A stretch of DNA of 64,000 nucleotides from CAZTHK01 sp964613215 (GTDB lineage: Bacteria > Krumholzibacteriota > Krumholzibacteriia > Krumholzibacteriales > CAZTHK01): positions 47,544 to 111,543 of the forward strand of contig CAZTHK010000015.1 in assembly GCA_964613215.1 (NCBI GenBank), read 5' to 3'. The notes below the pieces were generated by a model. The model was not told where the DNA came from. It made no database searches and saw only the letters and a list, made by a program, of their open reading frames with translations. Positions 25,110 to 33,991 of the stretch are shown here, in pieces; the stretch's first letter is position 1, and each line of letters starts with the position of its first letter. A program made the position numbers and the translations under genes.

Positions 25110-25859
25110 GTGGAAAGGGTGTTCGGAAGAGCCACTGACAGGAAGGTTGGCGAACCGGTGGAAAAGAATACAGCAGATTCTCTGTATCCACAGGGTGAAG
25201 AGGTGGCGAAGGATACCCTGGTGAGTATACTACCGGTGGTCAGGGAGAACATCAGGTATGAAGCGGACCCATCGGTTTCCGGGATAGCCCGCAGAACAGG
25301 ATCGCCCTACCGGGTTCTGGTCTCCACCGTGATCAGTGCACGGACCAGGGATGAGGTGACCAGCGTGGCCAGTGAACGGCTGTTTGCCGAGGCGGATAAT
25401 CCCCGTTCCATGGTATCCCTGGAGGAGGAGAGGATAACAGAGCTGATTTACCCGGCCGGGTTCTACCGGAATAAGGCCCGGTCCATCCGTGAATTGTCGG
25501 AGAAGATTCTGAATGACTTCCATGGCAAAGTGCCGGATACCATAGAGAACCTTCTTACCCTGCCCGGGGTGGGGAGGAAGACCGCTAATCTGGTGATGGC
25601 AAGGGGGTTTGGCAAGGATGGTATATGCGTGGATACCCACGTGCACAGGATATGCAACCGGCTGGGGGTGGTTGATACCAACTCCCCCGATAAAACAGAA
25701 TTCGCCCTGAGGAGGGTGTTACCCCGGAAATACTGGATAGAGATAAACGACCTGATGGTCAAATTCGGAAAGAAGGTCTGTACTCCAATTTCCCCCCGTT
25801 GTTCCGCCTGTCCCATAGAGGATTCCTGCCGGCGGGTGGGGGTGGCGAGATTTAGATGA
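25110..25859 (+). CDS. nth: Endonuclease III (DNA glycosylase/AP lyase)
   Basis: Removes oxidised pyrimidines and nicks abasic sites. Helix-hairpin-helix LLTLPGVGRKTANLVM with the catalytic Lys, then catalytic Asp in VDTHVHR, and a C-terminal 4Fe-4S loop CTPISPRCSACPIEDSC (C-x6-C-x2-C-x5-C). I prefer the GTG at 25110, six bases after GGGGAG; a GTG 15 bp earlier would be on top of that ribosome site. Even so about 40 residues precede the usual family N-terminus. Second base-excision repair glycosylase in the window besides mutM. Confidence 0.93.
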   Translation: MERVFGRATDRKVGEPVEKNTADSLYPQGEEVAKDTLVSILPVVRENIRYEADPSVSGIARRTGSPYRVLVSTVISARTRDEVTSVASERLFAEADNPRSMVSLEEERITELIYPAGFYRNKARSIRELSEKILNDFHGKVPDTIENLLTLPGVGRKTANLVMARGFGKDGICVDTHVHRICNRLGVVDTNSPDKTEFALRRVLPRKYWIEINDLMVKFGKKVCTPISPRCSACPIEDSCRRVGVARFR

Positions 25860-25994
25860 TTATATAACCCGAATAATTCATAAACTTCTACATGCGTGAA
25901 AGGAGCATGATAATAATATTTTCCCGTCCAGCGTTCTTATAAGGCAACCTGAAGTTGAATTGACATAACTGTTACTCTGCAAATCAACAAATAC

Positions 25995-26023
25995 TTGCCA
26001 AAGAGTTTTACTGTTTTTATGAA
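25995..26023 (+). promoter_or_regulatory. Weak predicted promoter of the M64 peptidase gene
   Basis: TTGCCA (25995-26000, five of six) and TATGAA (26018-26023, four of six), 17-bp spacer, 49 bp before the start codon at 26072. Confidence 0.3.
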
Positions 26024-26071
26024 TTGTCGGGGATAAAAGAGATAAATGATTATTGTTGCCGGAGGTAATAC

Positions 26072-27364
26072 ATGAGAATTCTTTTATCTGTTGCTATTCT
26101 GATAATTGTTTTTGCCCCTGTCTTCGGCGGTGAGATGCCGGAGTTCGACCGGTACTTTACCGAAGGTTCCCTGAGGGTGGATCTCTACCATACCGGGGCC
26201 GGTGAGACAGAGGTATACAGCCTGGATGAGCTGGTAAAACAGCCCTGCTGGGCCGGAAACCCCAGGGCTCTTATCGATACCATGAATCTGGGGAACTATC
26301 TGGTCAGGGTGTACGATCTGGAGACCAATAAACTGATATTCTCGCGGGGGTACTGCTCCATTTATGGAGAGTGGGCAACCACAGATCAGGCTATGGAGGG
26401 GGTGGAGAGAACATTCCATGAGTCGGTGGTGATCCCCTTTCCCAGAAAACCTGTACAGATAAGAATCGACAGCAGGGACAGTGAGAATATATACAGAAAC
26501 AACTTCGACATGGTGGTTGATCCTGAGGATTTTCATATCAGGGTTGGTTGCAGGCATCAGTATTACCGGCTCCGCGATCTGGTCCATAACGGTTCCACCG
26601 AAGACAAGGTGGATCTGCTGATACTGGGGGATGGATACCGTAAGGACCAGCTTCATAAGCTGAGGAAGGATGCAGAAGATCTTGTGGAGGTGTTTTTCGA
26701 AACCGAACCCTTCAAGAGCAGGAGGGAAGATTTCAATGTCCGGCTTATGGAGGTAGCTTCGGCGGAGAGAGGTGTGGACGATCCCCGCAACCGCCAGTAC
26801 CGGGATAACATCTTCGGTCTGAGCTTCAACAGCCTTGAGCTGGACCGTTATATGCTGACTGCCTCCAACAAGGTCCTCCGCGATATCACCTGCAATGTTC
26901 CCTACGACTGTCTCATTCTGATAGCCAATACAGAGAAGTACGGGGGCGGCGGGATATTCAATCTGTATGCCACCTGCTGTTCGGATAACCAGTATTCAGG
27001 GTACGTATTCGTACACGAGTTCGGTCATTCCTTCGGTGGCCTGGCGGATGAATATTACTCCTCTGAGGTTACCTACAATGATATGTACCCAAGGGGAGTT
27101 GAGCCATGGGAGCCTAATATAACTGCCCTTATTGATACCGGCAGGGTAAAGTGGGGGGATCTGATAAAGAAGGGGGTACCCGTACCCACCCCCGATGATT
27201 CCACCTATGATGATGTGGTGGGTTGCTTCGAGGGAGCTGGTTATTCCGCCAGGGGTTTATACCGGGGATACCGGGACTGCAGGATGTTTTCCAAGGGGCT
27301 GATTCCCTTCTGCCCGGTCTGCCGGAGAGCCCTGGAACAGATGATAGATTTTTATACCAGATAG
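26072..27364 (+). CDS. Secreted M64-family zinc metallopeptidase
   Basis: Signal peptide at residues 1-19 (LLSVAILIIVFAPVFG). The catalytic motif HEFGHSFGGLADEY (residues 315-328) is the extended HExGHxxxGLxDEY zinc site of MEROPS M64 (IgA-peptidase family), and the C-terminal FEGAGYSARGLYRGY ... CRMFSK ... FCPVC block is also characteristic. Residues 20-170 form the usual N-terminal beta domain. 430 residues, complete. Ribosome site GGAGG. Acts outside the inner membrane; target unknown, and the IgA label should not be taken as function. Confidence 0.9.
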   Translation: MRILLSVAILIIVFAPVFGGEMPEFDRYFTEGSLRVDLYHTGAGETEVYSLDELVKQPCWAGNPRALIDTMNLGNYLVRVYDLETNKLIFSRGYCSIYGEWATTDQAMEGVERTFHESVVIPFPRKPVQIRIDSRDSENIYRNNFDMVVDPEDFHIRVGCRHQYYRLRDLVHNGSTEDKVDLLILGDGYRKDQLHKLRKDAEDLVEVFFETEPFKSRREDFNVRLMEVASAERGVDDPRNRQYRDNIFGLSFNSLELDRYMLTASNKVLRDITCNVPYDCLILIANTEKYGGGGIFNLYATCCSDNQYSGYVFVHEFGHSFGGLADEYYSSEVTYNDMYPRGVEPWEPNITALIDTGRVKWGDLIKKGVPVPTPDDSTYDDVVGCFEGAGYSARGLYRGYRDCRMFSKGLIPFCPVCRRALEQMIDFYTR

Positions 27365-27383
27365 AGGATGCCCCCCGGCAGTT

Positions 27384-27502
27384 TCTGATAACCGGAGGGA
27401 TAGAGTTCTACGCGCTTGCACGCCCGTGAATGGAATCCGCCCTGAGGGCGTCCGGCCAGGCCGGTGATTATGCAACCAGTGCCAGGGGGTTGCAGTGGGT
27501 GA
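27384..27502 (+). repeat. Diverged copy C of the dispersed hairpin element
   Basis: From TGATAACCGG to GGTGAATC this stretch is co-linear with the elements at 20752 and 63523: GCTTGCACG, then GTGAATGGAA, then the hairpin CCGCCCTGAGGGCG, and a terminal GCCAGGGGGTTGCAGTGG arm. Identity is lower than between A and B. It begins about 20 bp after the M64 stop. Confidence 0.45.
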
Positions 27503-27550
27503 ATCAATGGTATGCCGGCTGGATGGCCGGTTTCTGAGGTGGTTGTCGGC

Positions 27551-28300
27551 CTATAGGGTCAGTCCCCCGTCGACCACAATGGTCTGTCCCTGTATCCAGG
27601 CGGCATCCTGCGAGAGCAGAAAGGCAACCACCGATGCGATTTCATCCGGTTCCGCAATCCTGTTTAGCGGGGTTTTGCCCTTCCATTCCTCCAGAAGATC
27701 CTCTTTGCCGGGAAAGTAATCCAGAGCCGAAGTATTCACCGGCCCTCCAGCAACCGCATTGACGCTTATTCCCTGCGGTGCAAGTTCCCTGGCAAAATAT
27801 CTTACCAGCGCCTCCAGTGCAGCCTTGCTGGCGCCAACTGCGGCATATCCCGGTAGACAGGTAAAGCTTCCTATGGAAGAAACTGCTACTACCTTTCCCC
27901 CCTCGTCGGGAAAGAGTCTGATGGCCCTCTGGGTGGCCAGAAGAAACGCCCTTGAGTTAGTATCCAGAGTTCTGTTCCATCCGAATCTGCCGATCCTGGA
28001 GGCAGGGCCAAGGATACCGGATACCGCATTGGAAATGAAAAAATCTATATTGCCCCACCTTTCCTTCAATCTGGAGAAGAGGCTCTTCAACTCTCCGGGT
28101 TCGGATATATCAGCCTGCAGGGAGATGGCTTCACAGCCACGTTTCTCCACCTCCGCCACCGTGGCGGAAGCAGCCTCCCGGTCCTTCACATAGTTGAGAG
28201 CGCAGTGGCAACCCTCCGATGCCAGCCTGAGGGCTATGGCCCGTCCGATTCCACGGCTGCCCCCGGTAATAAGGGCTCTCTTGTCTTCGAAATTATTCAT
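27551..28300 (-). CDS. fabL: SDR-family enoyl-ACP reductase, FabL-like
   Basis: NADPH-dependent short-chain dehydrogenase. TGGSRGIGRAIAL Rossmann motif, the catalytic region VSSIGSFTCLPGYAAVGASKAALEAL. Over its length, especially SNAVSGILGPA, ALEALVRYFARELAPQGI, NAVAGGPVNTSALDYFPG and the VDGG end, it resembles Bacillus FabL (enoyl-ACP reductase III) more than FabG. FabL would perform the last step of fatty-acid elongation. A plain oxidoreductase role is still possible. Lies 39 bp after trxB, with ribosome site GAGGGGG. Confidence 0.75.
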   Translation of the reverse strand: MNNFEDKRALITGGSRGIGRAIALRLASEGCHCALNYVKDREAASATVAEVEKRGCEAISLQADISEPGELKSLFSRLKERWGNIDFFISNAVSGILGPASRIGRFGWNRTLDTNSRAFLLATQRAIRLFPDEGGKVVAVSSIGSFTCLPGYAAVGASKAALEALVRYFARELAPQGISVNAVAGGPVNTSALDYFPGKEDLLEEWKGKTPLNRIAEPDEIASVVAFLLSQDAAWIQGQTIVVDGGLTL

Positions 28301-28339
28301 TTTTGCCCCCTCTTGGTATTTTCATTGCAGCCGCCCGGT

Positions 28340-29275
28340 TTAACCCTTCTGCTTCGTTCTGGCTCTCTCCAGAAACACGATGCTGTCCATGGCGGCCATA
28401 CAACCGCTGCCCGCAGCTGTGATGGCCTGACGGTATTCCGGATCCATTACATCACCGGCGGCAAAGACCCCATCCACCGAGGTGGCTGTACCTTTACCTG
28501 TTATGATGTAACCCTTCTCATCCAGTTCCAGCTGGTCCCGGAATGGGGAGGTGGCCGGGGTGTGTCCTATAGCCAGGAAAACACCGTCCACGGGTAGTTC
28601 CTTCTTCTGCCCGGTTTTAACGTTTTTAAGAAGCAGAGCGGTTACTTTACCTTCCTCCACATCCACAATCTCTTCCACCAGGGAATCCCACTGGAATTCG
28701 ATCTTGTCATTGTTCATTGCTTTATCCTGCATGGCCCTGGAAGCACGCAACTGGTCCCGTCTGTGTATCACAGTTACTTTGCTGGCAAAGCGGGTGAGGA
28801 AGAGAGCTTCTTCCATGGCGCTGTCGCCTCCTCCCACTACCGCAACCTTCTTACCGCCAAAGAAGAAACCGTCACAGGTAGCACAGGCAGACACTCCTTT
28901 TCCCCTGAGTTTCTCCTCCGATTCAAGGCCCAGCCAGCGGGCCGATGAACCGGTGGCAATAATGACCGATCGAGCATCGAATTTCTCCCGGGAGGTGGAG
29001 ATATGGAAGGGTTGATTCCGGAAATCAACCCCGGTTACCTCTCCGGAGATCAACTGCGCTCCGAATTTCTCTGCCTGCTCCCTCATCCGGCTCATAAGTT
29101 CGGGGCCCTGTATGCCTTCCGGAAAGCCGGGGAAATTCTCCACTTCGGTGGTTATCATCAGTTGTCCGCCGGGGGAGGGGCCGTCCACCACAGCAGTATT
29201 AATCCCGGCGCGGCAGGTATATATCGCTGCGGTCAGGCCGGCTGGTCCCGACCCCAGTATTGCTATCTCGTACAT
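28340..29275 (-). CDS. trxB: Thioredoxin reductase
   Basis: FAD/NADPH flavoenzyme reducing thioredoxin. FAD motif GSGPAGLTAAIYTCRAG at the N-terminus, redox pair in SACATCDGFFF, NADPH motif GGGDSAMEEALFL and C-terminal FAAGDVMDPEYRQAITAAGSG. 311 residues from the ATG at 29275, which follows GGGAGG by five bases; an upstream TTG in frame is unlikely. Probably an operon with the FabL-like gene. Confidence 0.96.
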   Translation of the reverse strand: MYEIAILGSGPAGLTAAIYTCRAGINTAVVDGPSPGGQLMITTEVENFPGFPEGIQGPELMSRMREQAEKFGAQLISGEVTGVDFRNQPFHISTSREKFDARSVIIATGSSARWLGLESEEKLRGKGVSACATCDGFFFGGKKVAVVGGGDSAMEEALFLTRFASKVTVIHRRDQLRASRAMQDKAMNNDKIEFQWDSLVEEIVDVEEGKVTALLLKNVKTGQKKELPVDGVFLAIGHTPATSPFRDQLELDEKGYIITGKGTATSVDGVFAAGDVMDPEYRQAITAAGSGCMAAMDSIVFLERARTKQKG

Positions 29276-29498
29276 GTTATCCTCCCTGACCAATTTATCT
29301 GCTGGCGCGTTAAACTGCCAAGTTAATGGATAAGATAGCCATAGCAGAGCTACCTTACCGGAGATTGCATTATATGTATTTACAGGTTCAGGGACAAGTG
29401 AATATTACCGGATCATCTGCTTGTAATCGGGCGGATATATGATATATTGAATTTTCCGTAAAAAAGCAACATTATACAGTAGACGGAGAGAAGGGCAG

Positions 29499-30857
29499 GT
29501 GAATTTACTGATTATCATAAATATCATAATTATGTCCGCCACCGGTTTGTTCTTTTTGTTCCTGGCAGTTACCTCCCTGCTGGAGAGGGAGTACCGGGCG
29601 GTCATTATTGCCTTCATCTCCCTGCTACTGAATCTTTCCTTATGGACGGCCCTTTCCCTCTATTCCGGTATAGCCCGGGTGTATGCATTCAATGTCATTG
29701 CCATTGCTGCACTGATAGCTTTCGGGCTGGTGTCCCTGGTTAAATATTTCCCCCGGGAACCCGGAGGCAGAGAACTGTCCGGAGCAGTCCGGTATGATGA
29801 ACGGGATAATATGTTTTCAAGGAATAACATGCAGTATTACCCCCGGTTGATGGAGGAGTACTATCAGCACCATCCCGAGCGGGTGAAGGGGGACCGTGAG
29901 ATACACAACAGGCCTGAGTTCGGCAGCAGTGAACATAGCTATTATGATTTCTACGCTACCCCGTGCTTTGTCTCCGCTTTCAAATATCTCCAGAGAACCA
30001 TCCCCGCCTCCGGGGGAGAACCGGCCACAGAGAAGAAGAGTGTAGACAGGAGCAACTTTCTGGATTCATTGAAGGCGGTGGCAAGTTTCTACGGAGCCAG
30101 TGATTTGGGGGTAACTCCCCTGAAGGATTACCATCTGTACAGCCACAGGGGCAGGCACTCCAGTAACTGGGGAGAGAAGGTCAGGAACACTCACCAGACC
30201 GCCATAGTTATTGTAGTGGCCATGGATGTGGATATTTTCAAGACGGCTCCCACCAATGCGGTTATTCAGGAATCAGCGAGAAAGTATGTGGAGGTGGCGA
30301 AGATTTCAAATATACTCGCTCAGTATATCCGGGAATTCGGATACCGGGCCACCGCCCATAATGATGCCAACTACGAAACCCTCTGTGTTCCCCTGGCTGT
30401 GGATTCAGGTTTGGGTGAGCTGGGAAGGATGGGTTTGTTTATGCATGGGAAGTTCGGGCCTTGTGTGAGATTGGCAGTAGTAACCACAGAGTTGGAATTG
30501 CCTCCTGCGGAGGGGAGCGATTATCATATGGAGGAGTTCTGCAGGATCTGCAAGAAATGTTCAGATAATTGTCCCACCGGTGCTATAAGCGGAGAAGATG
30601 AAACGGAGAGCAGGGGATTCAGGCACTGGTCCATAAATCAGGAGCGATGTTTTGCCTTCTGGAAAAGGATCGGGACCGACTGTGGCTTCTGTGTGGCGGT
30701 ATGTCCATATACAAAACCTGATAATTTCCTGCACCGGCTGGTACGTTTTTATGTATCACGAAACCCTCTGAATCAGAGGGTTGCGCTCTTCTTCGACGAC
30801 CTCCTTTACGGGCGGAGGATTAAGCCGCCGCCGGAAAATCCTGAAAAGATATTTTAA
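29499..30857 (+). CDS. Membrane-anchored reductive-dehalogenase-like 4Fe-4S protein
   Basis: Three N-terminal TMs (about 3-26, 33-55, 62-82) anchor a soluble domain that matches reductive dehalogenase/QueG-type corrinoid proteins: ANYETLCVPLAVDSGLGELGRMG, then GPCVRLAVVTTEL, and two 4Fe-4S motifs C348xxCxxCxxxC358P and C384 ... C395xxCxxxC402P. There is no Tat signal, unlike respiratory RdhA, and no separate RdhB anchor gene; the TMs take that role. A cobalamin cofactor is likely by homology. Substrate unknown. Start GTG at 29499 with AAGGG five bases upstream. Divergent from trxB. Confidence 0.75.
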   Translation: MNLLIIINIIIMSATGLFFLFLAVTSLLEREYRAVIIAFISLLLNLSLWTALSLYSGIARVYAFNVIAIAALIAFGLVSLVKYFPREPGGRELSGAVRYDERDNMFSRNNMQYYPRLMEEYYQHHPERVKGDREIHNRPEFGSSEHSYYDFYATPCFVSAFKYLQRTIPASGGEPATEKKSVDRSNFLDSLKAVASFYGASDLGVTPLKDYHLYSHRGRHSSNWGEKVRNTHQTAIVIVVAMDVDIFKTAPTNAVIQESARKYVEVAKISNILAQYIREFGYRATAHNDANYETLCVPLAVDSGLGELGRMGLFMHGKFGPCVRLAVVTTELELPPAEGSDYHMEEFCRICKKCSDNCPTGAISGEDETESRGFRHWSINQERCFAFWKRIGTDCGFCVAVCPYTKPDNFLHRLVRFYVSRNPLNQRVALFFDDLLYGRRIKPPPENPEKIF

Positions 30858-31087
30858 TCCCCGGAAATCATACCTCCCCCTCTGATAACCGGCTGGTGGG
30901 GAACCCCGCAATTGCAACCGGGAATATGGTGACCGCTCCGGATAAAGTGGAGGGCAGGGTGGGATTTGAAAACACCAGGCGCCGGGGCTATGCAGATGGA
31001 GCAGAAAAGGGGAAACTCCAGACAATGCAGAGTGTTGAACCGGATAATCTTATCTGGTAAAATCGCCGGTATTGATGGAGGTGAATA

Positions 31088-32065
31088 ATGCCGACGAATC
31101 TTCCGCCGGAGTATTACAAGGCAGAACAGGTGTACAAGGAGGCTAAGAGTATACCTGAGAAGATAGCAGCTCTGGAGAAGATGCTGGCCATTATGCCCCA
31201 TCACAAGGGGACCGACAAGCTGAGAGCTCAGCTGAACAGGAGAATTTCCAAGCTGGGGGAGCAGGAAGAGAAGAGTCCGGCGGCAAAGAGGTCGTCAGTT
31301 TTCAACATAGACCGCCAGGGAGCAGCTCAGGTAATCCTGGTGGGATTTCCAAATGCGGGCAAATCCTCCCTGCTCAGCGCACTGACCAACGCAGAACCGG
31401 AGGTAGCTGCCTATCCTTACACCACCTCCCTCCCGGTGATTGGAATGGTGCCATATGAAAACATACAGATTCAGATGATTGATCTCCCCCCCCTGTCGGA
31501 GGAGGTAAACAAGCTTCCCTTTTACAATCTGCTGCGGAATGCCGATATACAGCTGTTAGTACTGGATTCCACCGGTGATGCACCCACCGATCTGGAGCTG
31601 CTGCTTGACGAACTGGAGGAGGGCAAGGTGGTGTCTCCTATCTTTAAGGGAGAGGTCCCGGTGGGTACGGTAAGGAAGAAGATGATAGTGGTCCTGAGTA
31701 AATGGGATCAGGTTGACGCAGGCGATAAAGTAGTGGAAATAAAAGGGATGGTAAACGATAGAATCGCGGTTGTAACGGTCTCCGCGGAGAAGGGGGAGGG
31801 ACTGGATGAACTTAAACGGGCCATCTTCCGGGTAGCGGATATTATCAGGGTATATACCAAGGTTCCCCGGGAGGAACCCGATATGGGGTCACCCTTCGTT
31901 CTTCCCCGGGGCAGCACGGTAATGGATCTGGCCAGGGAGATTCACAGGGATTTCGCCGAAAACCTCAAATATTCCAGGGTATGGGGATCATCACGTTTCG
32001 ATGGTCAGCCGGTACAACGTGATTTTGAACTGAGCGACGGTGATGTGGTGGAGCTTCATATGTAG
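31088..32065 (+). CDS. DRG/Obg-type GTPase with C-terminal TGS domain
   Basis: Translation-associated GTPase. Helical N-terminus (1-75), G1 VGFPNAGKSSLLSALT, G3 region MIDLPPLS (the usual DxxG Gly is replaced by Pro), G4 VLSKWDQVD (NKxD-like), then a TGS domain FVLPRGSTVMDLAREIH ... FELSDGDVVELH. DRG proteins bind ribosomes. Ribosome site GGAGGTG. Complete at 325 residues. The G3 substitution also occurs, as far as I recall, in related bacterial TGS GTPases. Confidence 0.88.
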   Translation: MPTNLPPEYYKAEQVYKEAKSIPEKIAALEKMLAIMPHHKGTDKLRAQLNRRISKLGEQEEKSPAAKRSSVFNIDRQGAAQVILVGFPNAGKSSLLSALTNAEPEVAAYPYTTSLPVIGMVPYENIQIQMIDLPPLSEEVNKLPFYNLLRNADIQLLVLDSTGDAPTDLELLLDELEEGKVVSPIFKGEVPVGTVRKKMIVVLSKWDQVDAGDKVVEIKGMVNDRIAVVTVSAEKGEGLDELKRAIFRVADIIRVYTKVPREEPDMGSPFVLPRGSTVMDLAREIHRDFAENLKYSRVWGSSRFDGQPVQRDFELSDGDVVELHM

Positions 32066-32178
32066 ATACACGGTTAAATGAGGATAAGATTGAGTTTGCC
32101 AGAATAACAGGTTATCATGGTGAATATAACAGCCCGATGATATAATCATTTTTTTTTAATCACGAGAAAGGGGTAGAG

Positions 32179-33030
32179 ATGACCGACCGCAGTGGAAGTA
32201 ATCCAACCATAGCTCTTCTTACCGATTTCAGTTGGCATAACTGGTACCTGGGTGTGATGAGGGGTGTCATTTTGAAGATTAATCCCGATGCCAGAATAGT
32301 GGACCTTTGTCACGATGTTTCCAGCCAGGACATCAAGGAGGGCAGTTTTATACTGGACCGCAGCTTCCGGTATTTTCCCCCCGGTACCATATTTCTCTGT
32401 GTGGTGGATCCCGGAGTGGGAGGGGGCAGAAGTAACCTTATCGTAAAGACAGAGGATTACTTCTTCGTGGCACCTGATAATGGGATACTGACACCGGTCT
32501 TTGAGGATGAGCATATCATGAATGTGTATGATGCCACGTTGGGGGAATATACCCTGGAACTTCACGGGTCCACCTTCTATGGCAGGGACGTTTTTGCCCC
32601 CCTGGCTGCCCATCTCTCCCTGGGAGTAGAGCCGTCAGATATGGGGGTTGAACTGGATAAGGTTCTCCAGATACCCCTGGTTAAACCCCATGTAGCCAGC
32701 AGTGGCGAAATATCGGGCAGGGCGGTATATGTGGATGATTTCGGCAATATAATTACCAATATAAGTGAAGACTATATCAACAGGGTTTTTCAAGGCCGGG
32801 TCCCCGGGGAAAAATTTATGATAAGGGTGGCGGGCAGGAGAATTCATGGACTGAAGGAATACTATGAGCAGGCCAAGAAGGGAAAACTGATTGCCCTGAT
32901 AGACAGCTGGGGTTACGTGGAGTTGGCGGTTAACAGGGGCAACGCATATGAAGAACTGGATATGAAAGAGAAGAAATCGCTGGAGATATTCCTGTCTGTG
33001 CCGGGGATGAAGGGGGAGGATAAGGGTTGA
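32179..33030 (+). CDS. SAM hydroxide adenosyltransferase (DUF62 family)
   Basis: Family members hydrolyse S-adenosylmethionine to adenosine and methionine; a few are chlorinases or fluorinases. TDFSWHNWYLGVMRGVI and IVDLCHDVSSQDIKEG at the N-terminus, CVVDPGVGGGRSNL with the Asp and Arg of the described D-R-H triad, VAPDNGIL, and STFYGRDVFAPLAAHL. The residue where I expect the triad His (TFHGRD in most members I know) is Tyr134, which may alter activity. C-terminal beta domain complete. The MBL gene begins one base after its stop. Confidence 0.88.
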   Translation: MTDRSGSNPTIALLTDFSWHNWYLGVMRGVILKINPDARIVDLCHDVSSQDIKEGSFILDRSFRYFPPGTIFLCVVDPGVGGGRSNLIVKTEDYFFVAPDNGILTPVFEDEHIMNVYDATLGEYTLELHGSTFYGRDVFAPLAAHLSLGVEPSDMGVELDKVLQIPLVKPHVASSGEISGRAVYVDDFGNIITNISEDYINRVFQGRVPGEKFMIRVAGRRIHGLKEYYEQAKKGKLIALIDSWGYVELAVNRGNAYEELDMKEKKSLEIFLSVPGMKGEDKG

Positions 33031-33031
33031 G

Positions 33032-33796
33032 ATGCCACTCGAAGTTACCATACTGGGTTCGGGAGTGATTATACCAACTATTCGAAGAAGAGCCACTTCG
33101 CTTCTGATCCGTTCCGATGATTTCACTTTTCTTATGGATTGCGGGCCATCCACTCCGGAAGCGCTGGAGGAGAATGGATTGGCCTATCACTCTGTAGAGA
33201 CCGTTATGTTTACTCATTACCATCCCGATCACACCCTGGGAGTGGGGCACCTTTTCTCTGCCCTGAAGAATGACCGGAGGGTGGATGAGAACCACCATCT
33301 GCGTTTTTACGGACCACCCGGCCTTATCAGGATGGTGGAGGGTTGGAGAGCTCTCTATCCAACTTCGATTCCAGCCGGTAACAGACTGGAATTGAACGAG
33401 ATAGGGGAAGGTCTGGCAGTGGATGAGAAAGGTGTGCGTATATCCGCCTCATCCGCCCGCCATGGAGACAGGGGGGCACTGTCATACCGGGTTGATTCCG
33501 GGGAGGGTAGTTTCGTTTATACAGGGGATACCGGATATACAGAAGATCTGGTGGAAATCTCAGGTGGTTCAGATCTTCTGATATCGGAGTGCTCCTTCCC
33601 CGAAGAGATGAAAATGGATTCCCATCTGACCCCTGCCGGGGTAGGCAGGCTGGCTGAGAGAGCGGGGGTCAACAGGGTAATACTGGTTCACATGTATCCC
33701 GAATTCGGGGATACCGATCCGGCCGCAGAGGTCGGAAAATATTACCGGGGACCGGTGAAAAGGGGTTATGACGGGATGAGAGTTAAGTTAGTATAA
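33032..33796 (+). CDS. MBL-fold hydrolase, RNase Z/phosphodiesterase-like
   Basis: Metallo-beta-lactamase fold: LLIRSDDFTFLMDCGPST, metal site THYHPDH, later ISASSARHGD, YTGDTGYTEDL, SECSFPEE, and VHMYPEFGD. 254 residues of the RNase Z/ElaC-like subgroup but without its long exosite arm; substrate cannot be read from sequence. Translationally coupled to the SAM hydrolase gene (1-bp gap). Confidence 0.85.
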   Translation: MPLEVTILGSGVIIPTIRRRATSLLIRSDDFTFLMDCGPSTPEALEENGLAYHSVETVMFTHYHPDHTLGVGHLFSALKNDRRVDENHHLRFYGPPGLIRMVEGWRALYPTSIPAGNRLELNEIGEGLAVDEKGVRISASSARHGDRGALSYRVDSGEGSFVYTGDTGYTEDLVEISGGSDLLISECSFPEEMKMDSHLTPAGVGRLAERAGVNRVILVHMYPEFGDTDPAAEVGKYYRGPVKRGYDGMRVKLV

Positions 33797-33991
33797 TTGG
33801 ATTTCTTATAGGCTCAGGGGTTATTAGGGTTATACTAAAAAATACTTTGTTGTCTATATAACCGTCTTATTTCCACTTTTTGCTTACTTAACTTTACTTA
33901 ACCCCCTGGCTTCAGTTAAATTAGCTTGACCCGGTCCTGCTTAAATGATAATCTGAAAAATTGAAATATATGATAGAGAGGAGAACAGGTT

